A model generated the notes under the pieces. The model made no database searches. It saw only the letters and a list, made by a program, of their open reading frames with translations, and was not told the DNA's origin. Below, piece by piece: positions 10,565-20,165 of a stretch of DNA of 64,000 bases; position 1 is the first letter of the stretch; each line of letters starts with the position of its first letter. The stretch comes from Heracleum sosnowskyi (Eukaryota; Streptophyta; Magnoliopsida; Apiales; Apiaceae): contig CM061236.1 of the NCBI GenBank assembly GCA_030848705.1, forward strand, positions 63,879,481-63,943,480, in the 5' to 3' direction. A program made the translations under genes and the position numbers.

Positions 10565-10963
10565 TCAACTGATCATTATACCATCTGGGATTGCTTGACA
10601 ACATCCTGAAGATGAATCATCATCATCATCATCATCTTCCTGGATTCTCTTTCTGCTTTGCAGCTTGCAGGATTCCAAGAAGATTGTCTCCTCAGTACCC
10701 ATCAGGAAGCTCTGCTGGAAGAGCATCATACAAATCTCCATAGTATGATCGTCTGCCAGGATGGGCACATCATATGGACCGGGACGGATGATGTGCACAT
10801 AAGGATTAGAGATTGGTCCTTCTGCTATTTCATCATCTGCTATAAGACCTTCATCATTCAGAAAAGACAGAACAAGAAACTCATCGATGATGTAGTTTGC
10901 TTGTTGATGCCAGTTCATGTTCAAGAATGATTCTAAATCCATGAACTCAAAGGATCCTGCCAT
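10565..10963 (-). CDS. Possible antisense accessory ORF in the element A spacer
   Basis: About 132 aa on the minus strand from the ATG at 10963 (the open frame reaches 11029 without another ATG). The product is acidic, with hydrophobic patches, a conserved-looking PGPYDVPIL stretch and a run of Asp encoded by GAT repeats near the C-terminus. I recognise no domain. It faces away from ORF3, with about 480 bp between the two starts, which could be a two-way promoter. Antisense extra ORFs are known in some plant LTR elements. It could also be a chance open frame; elements B and C have no equivalent in their shorter spacers. Confidence 0.35.
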   Translation of the reverse strand: MAGSFEFMDLESFLNMNWHQQANYIIDEFLVLSFLNDEGLIADDEIAEGPISNPYVHIIRPGPYDVPILADDHTMEICMMLFQQSFLMGTEETIFLESCKLQSRKRIQEDDDDDDDSSSGCCQAIPDGIMIS

Positions 10964-11029
10964 TTGGTGTATGGTAAGTTTAAGATATGAAGCCTGTTGA
11001 TAAAATGCTTTGGTTTTTAAAGCATTCAA

Positions 11030-11445
11030 CAGGGTAACTGAAAGGTTTTTACTTGAATCGAAGCGCTTGGGATAATAAGGTGCGGAGTTTCAAGACAGTC
11101 ATTATTATTCTGACTGTTGAGCTCCTTTGTACTTTATTATTAAAATTGATAATTTTATTATTATTGATTTTTTTTCTTTTAAGCGAATATTTTGAGTGTT
11201 ATATGTGATGACAGGTGTCTCCACGTCTGCACGTGTGTATTGGAAGTTGTTAGAAACAGCTGTCAGCGTATTCCCGTTCGACATCTGTCCCACTAACATA
11301 CTTCTAATCTTTACAGTTATTATTTAATACACTACATACACATGATTCAATCTTTTACGCACTTCATCTTTTCCTAAGATTTTACTCACACACAAACACT
11401 CAAACACTTTCAAAACCCAGTTCTTCTTGTTTTCAAATCTTACAA
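11030..11445 (+). promoter_or_regulatory. Leader and presumed promoter region of element A ORF3
   Basis: The stretch before ORF3 ends in a C/A- and T-rich leader (about 11330-11445) that looks like a plant 5' UTR. A weak TATA-like TTATTTAATA lies near 11316. There is no direct proof of a start site. Confidence 0.3.
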
Positions 11446-14400
11446 ATGGCAACTACAGCGTTTATTGCTTCTGAATTAGAATTTGTTCCCAACAATTATT
11501 CTGCTCCTGTAGCAAATGAGAACGCACCGGAGGCGTTCCATTTGATTCAGAGGTTCTTGTTAAACTCTGATATTGGTACTGCTCTAACAGCACCATCGAA
11601 GCTGTCTGCTACTCAAATTCGAACTTTTTGGCAGACAGGTGCTTATGATAATGGAGGAGAGTCTGGATCTCCATCTATCATTTTTCAATATGAGGACAAT
11701 GACTATGCTGTTACTCCTACTACTGTTCGTGATGCTTTGGGTCTTGAGGATTTCAATGCATTCACAATCTCTGTTGGCGACTCTGAGCTAGTCAGGATGA
11801 TGAACGAGATAGGCTACTCTGGACCTTTGACAAAGATAGGTCAACTCAAAAGGCCATTTTTGCGCAAGGAATGGAGCTTCTTTTTCGATTGCATTACTCG
11901 GACTTTTGGAAAGAAGTGCACTAATTGGGATGCGATTCCCACGGATAGTCTACAGATCGGGTATTCTCTTCTCTATGGCAGTCAATTTGATGTTGCTAGA
12001 TTAGTTTTAACTAATATTGGTGAGAAAATGCTAGAGCATAGAAATGTTGTTTACTTCTCTAGGTTTTGTCAATTGATATTCAATCATTGCTGTCCAAATG
12101 TTGAGATTGTAGAGGATGATGTTATACTTTCATTTAAATTGCACAAACGTATATTCTCTGACCTTATCAACAAGGACAACAAGAAAGGAGAAGTTGGTCC
12201 TTTAATGTTGCCTGCATCTGTGCAACAATTTCTTGACAACTCACAACAACAACATGTCTCAACTGCTGAAGCTGGACCTTCTGTGTCTCAACCACAGAGG
12301 TCAAAGAGTTCTAAAGTTCGGGCAGTTAAGTCTGGTTTGCAACAAACTGCAGCTGAGGTATCAAATGTTGATGCTGTGCCTCAGAGAAAAAGAATGAAGA
12401 AAAGGCGAGCCCAAAGGGCAAAGTCTGTTGCTGATGATTCTGTTGCAGACTCAGAAACTGAAGCTGATGAAGAAACTCTTCATCAGAGAAAGAGAAGACT
12501 TGTTGCTGATCAACTTTTTGGTGATATCATTGCAAATATGAACAAAGAAACTGAGGACACTGCAGCTCCAACATCAGAGACTGAGGAGATTGTGACTACA
12601 ACTCCTGCAATTGTTGTTGAGGAGGATATTCCAACTGCTGAGGATGCTGCAAATCCTGAAACTATTCTGATGGATTTTGAACCAGAAGCTCCTACATCAA
12701 AAGTTGATGATGTAGTTGAGGAAGCTGCTGCATACTCTGACAGCAGGATTATTGATCATGCAGATACTGTACTGGAAGCTGATCAAGCTACTACTGAATT
12801 AGTAGAACCTATTGCTTCTCACACAGAAATCATTTCTCTTGATTTTGAGAAAGGTGAGGAAGTTGATCAGATTAGAGTAGATCCAGTTCCAGAAGCTGTT
12901 GCTGTACATGTTGATGCAACAGATAATGATCATGAGGATATTGTTTTACTTGAAACTTTGCAACAATCAGTTGTTGAGATTGTTCAGAGAGAAGCAGAGG
13001 TTACTGCTCCAGCAAACTCTGATGTTCCTCAAACTGTAGCAGATCAAGTACCTGATGCAACTGCACAGTCAATTGATGAAATCACTGCTGAAAATGTGCT
13101 TGAAGATATTCACAGAGAGGATGACAATGCTGAAGCTAGTCCTGCTCATTCAAACTCTGATATTCAAGTGGAAATTCCTGATATTCAAGCAAATTCTACT
13201 GAAGAAAGGGAAGTTCAAAGGGCTGCTTCTGAGCATTATCAGAATATGTACTACAATGCATGGGCTAATGCAGATTGTATCTTTCCAGCACAAAGGGCTG
13301 CAGATTTTTTATCTGATTCTGTCAAGAAGATTACAAATCCTGATGTTCTTACGAGTTTACAAGCAACTGTTGTTCAAGTCAAATCTCTCAATAATAGATT
13401 TGATGAGAATCAACAGATGTTTACAAATCTGAGGAATGAATTTTCTCTCAGGGATACAACTTTGAAGCTTGACAGATCATTTTATTCTACACAATTCAAG
13501 CAGCAAGCCAAGGATTCTGAGGAAATCAAGACAAGGCTTGGAAAAGTTGAGGAGAATCAGGCTGCAATGACCACTCAATTGAATTCCATTTCTACTGCGC
13601 TTGAATTGCTGACATCAGTACTAATTTCTGATGATGTCAAAAAGGGGGAGAGTATACCTAAAGACAAATGCAAAGATACTCAAACTCTGAGACGGAAGGA
13701 TGATTCTACTGATGGGGGAAACAGAGGAAATGCAAGAAGGATTTCTGCTCAAAGGCAAAGACGTGTAATAAACTCTGGTGGTCAATCTACTTCAAAACTC
13801 AACAAAAGTTTAGTTGTTTCAGCTAACCCAACTACTGATGAAGAGATTGCTGCTAGGATCTTTATTAAAGAGCATGGAAAGGAAGTTACTCTTGAAGATA
13901 TCCAGGCTGAAGAACAGATGCTTGCTGAAGAACACAAGAAAAATCTTGAAGCTGGAATCTACAAGAAACAGGAAATCAAGGCTCCTAGGAAGAAAGAAGT
14001 TGGTATTTTTATCAAAGAGAATACACAACAGAGTATACAATATACAAGGAGACCTATGATTAGAAACTCTGATAAGGGTAAAGGCAAAATGAATGAAGAG
14101 CCTAACCTGAAGAAGAAAGATAATTCAACCTCTGACATTGCTCAAGTTGAAACAAGATTAGCAAAATCAACCTCTGACGCTGCTCAAGTTGATGATACTA
14201 TTGAAGTTAAGCCAGCCTCTGACAAGGCTCAAGCTGTGCAAACTCAGCTAGCTCCTCAACTCAAAGGTTTCTTAAGACCTGTACTCTCTGAAACTCTGAC
14301 ACTTCAACCTGTGGATTTTTTCTCAAACCAGGACTGTACTTGGAAAAGAATCTTATGATAAGTCTGGTTTAGGTTCACATAGGGAGAAGAGAATAAATAA

Positions 14401-15028
14401 CAGATCTCAAGACAATATTTCACTGGCAGGATCTGGTATTGGGAATACACAAGAAAATCTTGATAAGTTAGAATCTGTTCAGTTGATTTTTCACAGAGTC
14501 TTGAAGAAGCAGTTTCTGTTATACTTCATGAGTGATGGAAGAGTTTATAGAGTTGGAGAATCTGATGTAAATCTCAAATCATGGGAAGAACTTGAATATG
14601 TACTTTATCTGTTAAAAGTTAAGAACAGACACACCCATAATGTTGCTCAAATCTTAAGAGAAAAGATGCTGAGATCAAAAGTGATGCTTGGAGGAGGAGA
14701 AGTCTCAAATGCTTATATTCCAAAGTATAGAGATCATACTGGAAAATTGGTGGAGATGAAGAGAAACAGTGCTAGATTTAAAACTGCACTGGGAATAAAA
14801 GTCTTAGAATTCAACTTAGAGTCAGATAAAGCTCAGTACATTCGGCTAGGGAATGACATGAAGAAGAACAGTATCTATTCTCTGAGGGCTGCTATATATC
14901 AAACTGGTGAAGGAGATCCAGAGTATAAGGAGCTGAAAGAGATTATGATAGCTGAACTTGAGAATGCTGAGAGAAGACTGCTGATTGATTATCTCAGGAC
15001 TGTGCCTGATATTGAAGAAGTCAAGTAA
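11446..15028 (+). CDS. ORF3 of element A (Sirevirus extra protein, one-base phase change)
   Basis: 970 aa from ATG 11446 to TGA 14356-14358. The next phase stays open from the T6 run at 14316-14321 to TAA 15028, adding about 235 residues, so one base in that run separates two parts of one frame. The N-terminal 200 residues form a conserved domain shared with ORF3 of B and C, with an EWSFFFD motif and an SRFCQLIFN motif. A long acidic low-complexity middle follows, then a coiled-coil-like Gln/Glu/Lys region and a charged C-terminal part. Function is unknown; the position is that of the env-like ORF of Sireviruses, but I see no signal peptide or clear membrane segment at the start. The T6 difference could also be a sequencing or assembly error. 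Confidence 0.75.
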
Positions 15029-15182
15029 AGTCTGACTGTAAGTTTTTAATATTTTCTATTCTAAGTCAAATTTAAACTCTGTTTTAAATTAAACTCTGTT
15101 ATATGTTAAACACTGCATTTATTAAATGGTTTTGACATCATCAATTATATGTTTAACTTGTACATTTTATTATGAACAAGTT
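15029..15182 (+). other. 3' untranslated stretch of element A
   Basis: Short AT-rich tail with two AAACTCTG words near 15074 and 15090, leading into the polypurine tract. Confidence 0.6.
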
Positions 15183-15190
15183 GGGGGAGA
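15183..15190 (+). other. Polypurine tract of element A
   Basis: GGGGGAGA one base before the 3' LTR, identical in core to those of B and C. Confidence 0.87.
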
Positions 15191-15191
15191 T

Positions 15192-15738
15192 TGTTAGATA
15201 TAATTGCTAATGTTTGTTTATCAGTGTTTAAGCAACAGGTACTGACAAGAGGTTATCAGAAGCCAGTCAGAGTTTAGTTAAACTCTGACAGGGTGAAGAG
15301 TTTAATTGAAGCCGGTCAGAGTTTAGTTAAAGTCTGACAGGGTGATAGTTGAATTAGCTGTCGGTGCAGAATTGAAGATTCTAGAAGCGATATATTCTGA
15401 AGATGGAAAGAAGCAGAATATATTGATACAGCTAAGGAAACAGAATAGAAGATAAGAAGCAATCCTTAATTGATAAGTTTTGTATAGCTAACTTGTAGGA
15501 ATATCAATTAGATAAGGATTGTATGTAGCTGTGTACTATATAAACACAGGTAGGTTATCCCTAGAAGGGACGCGTGAATATTGATATATTATTCTTGTAA
15601 CCTAGAAGCTCTTTGTGATTCTTTAACATCATAAAGAGAAAAGTTGTTAATACGATTACAGTTTTATTGATTCATACAAGTGTGTTTTTGATTGTTATTT
15701 TCATATATACTTGATTATATTGTGTATTCGGCCTAACA
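15192..15738 (+). repeat. 3' LTR of element A
   Basis: 547 bp, two differences from 2938-3484 by eye. It ends in CTAACA and is followed by the target duplication atctt at 15739-15743. Confidence 0.95.
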
Positions 15739-18700
15739 ATCTTTTTACTTTACTCATCAGAATCCACAATTCAGAGAGAGATCTTCTTTGGAGTAGTTCA
15801 AGAGAAACAGTGAATGACCCTTCAAGAGCACTTGAGACATAGATGAACAGTTCTTGTCTTACTTGATCAAATGCAGATGTAATCCTTAAGATATCTTCCT
15901 TCAATGCCTTCATATATAATGAGTTGTCTGGATTAACAATTCTGATCTTCTCAAGAAGCTTCAGAAAAGTAGCATCATTGTTTGTGCCTCTCTGAGGGAT
16001 ATCAAACATCTCCCTTGCCTTATCCCATTTGACTCCTTGCTTCATCCTAACATTCAATCTCCTTTCTTTGACATGAATACTATGAAGACGTTGTTTGTCT
16101 TCATGTTCAGCCTTTTGAATTTTCAGCTTCTGAGAAATGATGTCAGAGACCATGGCATTTTCATCCTCCTTTCTTCTTAACTCTGCCTGTTGTTTCTTCA
16201 ACTCCTTCTCAAACAAAGGGTCAGTTGTGTATAGATCAACTTCATCTTCCCAATCATCAAAGTTGGCTGTCTCCTCAACCTCCTCCTCACCAAAAGCTTC
16301 TTCAGGTATGGTCTTCTCCAGATCACCATATGTGTCAAATTGGAAGTCATCCTGTTCACCATGGTAGTAGTAGGCATCATCAAAAGCAGACTCCTCCATT
16401 GATTGTTTACCTTTCCCCTTATCCTTTCCAGAAGCTCCTCCAGCTTCTTTGTTTCCTCCTTCTTTCTCTTTCTCCCCCTTAGTTGAGGAATCCTCTACAG
16501 TTTGAGCTTTGGAAGCCCTAGGATTCACCTCAGATGTTCTCCTTATATCTCCTCTTTCTTCTCTCCTCTCTCCTCCTTCTCCTCCTTCATCAGCATCATC
16601 ATCCTAATTATCTTCATCATCACCCTCAAAGAATGTTCTTTGTTGTATTGTAGGTTGATGTGAATTCTTTATCATGTAGTACAGATGCTTCATCCCTTCG
16701 TTCAGATGCTCCATTCCACCTTCAATTTTAGAGAATCTTTAATCATTAAACCACTGATTTTCATCAACAGTTTGCTGAATAAAATCCACTTGAGCAGTAA
16801 TGGCAGCAAACTGATCAACATTTGACGTTGTAAGATCAGAGACGTCCGAAGCCAAAAGTACTTGAGATTGCTGAACAACATTGATCTTTGGTAGGAGAGT
16901 AGTCTTCAAGCTTTCAATATCATCTTTAATCAAACCCAGCTGATTTGTTACAGAGGTGGAAGAAGAAGACCGTTCAACCACTTGTGCTTTAAGAATTTCC
17001 TTCTCAGCCTGGGTTTCTTGCAGTTGTTTCTGTAGAGCAGCTATCTGAGCTAACAAAGAAGCAGTGTTTGTGTCAGTGTGTGCACTCACTTCAATTTCTC
17101 TCAGTGGTGTTTCACTCAACTCACGTGCTTGTGTATCACTCTCTGTTGGATTTTGATCTCTAATCACTAGCTGTCTTTCCAAGTTATCAAATTGAGTACC
17201 TGCAATAGAAATCACCCTAGCCCCTTCAAGAGAGGTCAGTGGTGGTGCAATGGGAGTTCGCAAATCCCGATCCCTGGTTGAGTCTGTCAAAATATTTGAC
17301 ATTGTATACTGAATTGCTTCAGAGACAGACTCACCAGGTTGCCTTTCACTTTCTCCAGTAAAAACTGCGAGTGAAAAATCCCTTAAGGGAGCCAGAGATG
17401 TTCCCTCTGGGAGGGGAGAAACTGATTCTATTATAGGTGGCAAAGAATCAGATTTTCCCTCTGATGCCTGTGAAGGCACTTCTACCGTGACAATGGTAGG
17501 CACCGTTTCAGATCCTAAGTGCTCTCCTAACAACGTGTCCTGAGTTTCTTCTATTTGGATGTCTTCTCCCATTGTGAGTAATGGGAGAGTGCTTGACTCA
17601 TTACAGGTTGCCAGGGCCCGATGGTGAATTTCAATAGATTCATCCTGTTGAGAGGATGTCTCCAGAGACTGTTCAATGGCCATTTCAAAGTCCATATCCT
17701 GTTGGGAGGACATGGATGGGCTTGCAGATGTCTCTCTATAGGTTTTCCTTTTCTTTAGTGGTGGAGACAGAGCTGTGGGTGCACTCAGTGTTTGTTCACT
17801 ACTAGACCTTTGTCTTATTAAAGAAGCAGTTTCAGGTTGAGAGATTAAAGGATTAGACACAGTGTTTGGCTCTCTGACCTGGGTTAGAGATTGTGGTTCT
17901 ACAACCTCTTGGTCTGTCCTATCAACCACTTGGGTTTCATCAAAGGTGCCAGATGATCCAGAGATAGGATGTATTACCTGTATTGGCAGTTCCGCTGAAG
18001 TTCCAGCTGCAATGACTAGTTGTTGATCAGGAACAAAAGGTTCAAAAGTAGGAAGGTTAATGAAATGTGTCATGAATGGACTTACAACCACTGGTGTTAT
18101 GTTCAATTTTAGAGAGGTGTGGAGTCTTTGATAGAACTTACTAGCAGTAGTAGGAGAAGGAACAGATACAGCATTTAAAAACAACTCCTTGTGAGCATCA
18201 GATAGCACATGATTGATTAAGATAGTGAGAAATCTAGGATAGAAACACCTGACCTTTCTACCACTATCATGATCAATCCTGGCATTAGATACTCTCCTAA
18301 CTATAAGACTCCAGATAAGATGACCAATGTTAAGTCTAACATTAAACACAATAGCATAAGCAATGTACTGCAACAAAGATGGAATATTTTGAAAATTGCT
18401 TTTAGTACAATTGCTGAAAACCTTAGCTAAAGTATCAAATAAGACATCCCATTCACAGACCAAATTAGCTTTACTGAGTTTGGGCAACTCCAAAGGACCT
18501 TGATAATGAATTCTGTTGAAAAACTGAATTAATTCAATATCAGAAGGAGTCCTATCAAAATTGTCCCTAGGAAGTTGAAAAACTTCACAAAACAAACCCT
18601 CAGTAATAGTGTACTGTGTGTGCTCAATTGTGAAAGATATAGAATTCAAATCATCAGAAATTACAGCACTAGAACACAGTAACCTAAGTGGTTCAATTTT

Positions 18701-18847
18701 TAAATCAGCAGATAAACAAATAGCACGACTAACAAAACACTGCGAATTTAAAAACTGAATCCAAGGTCGAAAACGATCAACCGGGCATTTCAAAGGATCA
18801 AAATACCCAATGTAATTGTTTTTAACAACCTCAAAATTCTGAGCCAT
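15739..18847 (-). pseudogene. ORF3 of element B (broken by stops and by insertion of element A)
   Basis: The ATG is at 18847-18845. The first open part is 702 aa, ending in TAA at 16739-16741. The same phase continues through a TAG at 16604-16606 into an Asp/Glu-rich and coiled-coil-like part that is cut at 15739 by element A and resumes at 2937. The N-terminal 200 residues share the conserved ORF3 domain (EWDVLFD, YPRFLTILIN). A Ser/Thr/Pro-rich middle and a Gln/Glu coiled-coil-like region (about residues 600-700) follow. With three in-frame stops and a 12.8-kb insert, no full product is possible. Confidence 0.8.
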
Positions 18848-20165
18848 AATTTACCAAGTAAAAATTAACACAGAAAATCAAAAATTCAAATAATTATGAA
18901 AAAATTCGAATTTAAGGATTTTAAAATTAATTAAAAATTAATTAAAAATCCAAATTTTCAAAGTTCTCCAAAAATTACCAAATTTTAGTATGTTAATCCT
19001 TATCACAAAACACACACAATGCTATTTTTAGAATCAAAAAATCACTTCTCAAACCCTAAAAACGACTCCAAAAACCCTTGAAACTAAAAAAAACTCAAGA
19101 ACTAAAATCTCAATGAAACTTTGATTTTAATAGCTTGAATTAACGGGCTCGATAAGATCTGTTCAGTGATGGTTTCAGAATTTAAAACTAACAAGAATCG
19201 AATCCGGAAAGTGAAAAAGAAATGGACAGCAATTCGTTAGTCTTAAGAATATAAGAGAGAATAAATAAAGAAAGTTAAGTTAACACTTGAACTGGAAGGA
19301 CTCAGTAAAAATAAAAAAAAACGAATATGTATATATATATATATATATATATATGTTGATAGTACTATGGTAAAAGTAAAACCAGTAGTACTATCAGTAA
19401 AAATAAAAAACACGGTAGTACTATGGTAATTAAACAGAAAAAAAAGAAAAAGAAAAAGCTTAGTAGTACTATCCAAAACTCGGTAGTACTATCAGAATAA
19501 TAATAATAAAAGAAAAACAAAAAGAAAAGCTGGTAGTACTATACGAATAGAACTAGCAGTACTAAGACAAAAAAAACTAAAAACTACGGTAGTACTAAGA
19601 CAAAAAGGAAAAAACAAAAAAAAACAAAAAAACAATAAACTAGCAGTACTTAAAAATGAACTGGTAGTACTATCCTTTGATAGTCCTACCGATAGTACTA
19701 CTAGTTCAAAACTAGTAATACTAACGGATATCAGAAAAAAAATAGAAAAACCGTTCTAAATAAAAAGAAAAAAATGCTGAAAATTACTGAAACTTTACAG
19801 AAAATGAATAAAAATGCATGAAAAATTTATACAATTCTAGAAAAATTCACAGAAAATTCCATAAATCCTAGAAAAATATGCAGAATATTATAGAAATGCA
19901 TAAAATTAATATAAACCTGCAGAAAAGTTTAAACAACAATATTTACAATCTGAAAAACACCTAAATAATTCTAAATAAATATATTTTCAATAAAAATACA
20001 TTTCTCCACTTAAAAAATATGAGAAAAATATTTTTAAAGAAAATAAAATATTCAGAACTATTTAAATTTACAAGCATGCAATATTAAATGAGACTTGGAA
20101 ATAAATATCATTAAAATGACAATAGAAAATGAATTTTTGAAAGAACAAACATGACAGAGATATTG
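18848..20165 (-). promoter_or_regulatory. Post-pol spacer of element B with TAGTACTA array, presumed ORF3 promoter
   Basis: In element orientation: A-rich sequence (20165-19740), then at least eleven TAGTACTA-type words (19740-19356), a TA microsatellite (19354-19326), and a leader of about 480 bp before ORF3. The same word is repeated in the B LTRs. The order of array, TA-rich box, leader and ORF resembles a promoter, as in element C. No reading frame of note lies here. Confidence 0.5.
19326..19354. repeat. TA microsatellite
   Basis: About 14 TA units directly next to the TAGTACTA array, on the ORF3 side. Could act as a TATA region for minus-strand transcription. Confidence 0.8.

Larger units (their letters stand above)
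2938..15738 (+). mobile_element. Element A: Sirevirus-type Ty1/copia retrotransposon nested in B
   Basis: A 12.8-kb element on the plus strand: LTR 547 bp, primer site, full gag, intact pol, a 2.2-kb spacer, long ORF3, polypurine tract, LTR 547 bp. The LTRs differ at only two positions by eye (one substitution in GAAAAGCTG/GAAAAGTTG, one in the T-run near the 3' end), so the insertion is recent and younger than its host B. Gag and pol are open throughout, so it may still be able to move. ORF3 carries a one-base phase change in a T6 run. The word AAACTCTGA recurs more than 20 times along it. Confidence 0.96.

Noticed and set aside
10658..10930. 90-aa plus-strand frame in the A spacer
   Set aside because: It overlaps the more protein-like minus-strand frame and shows no pattern of its own.
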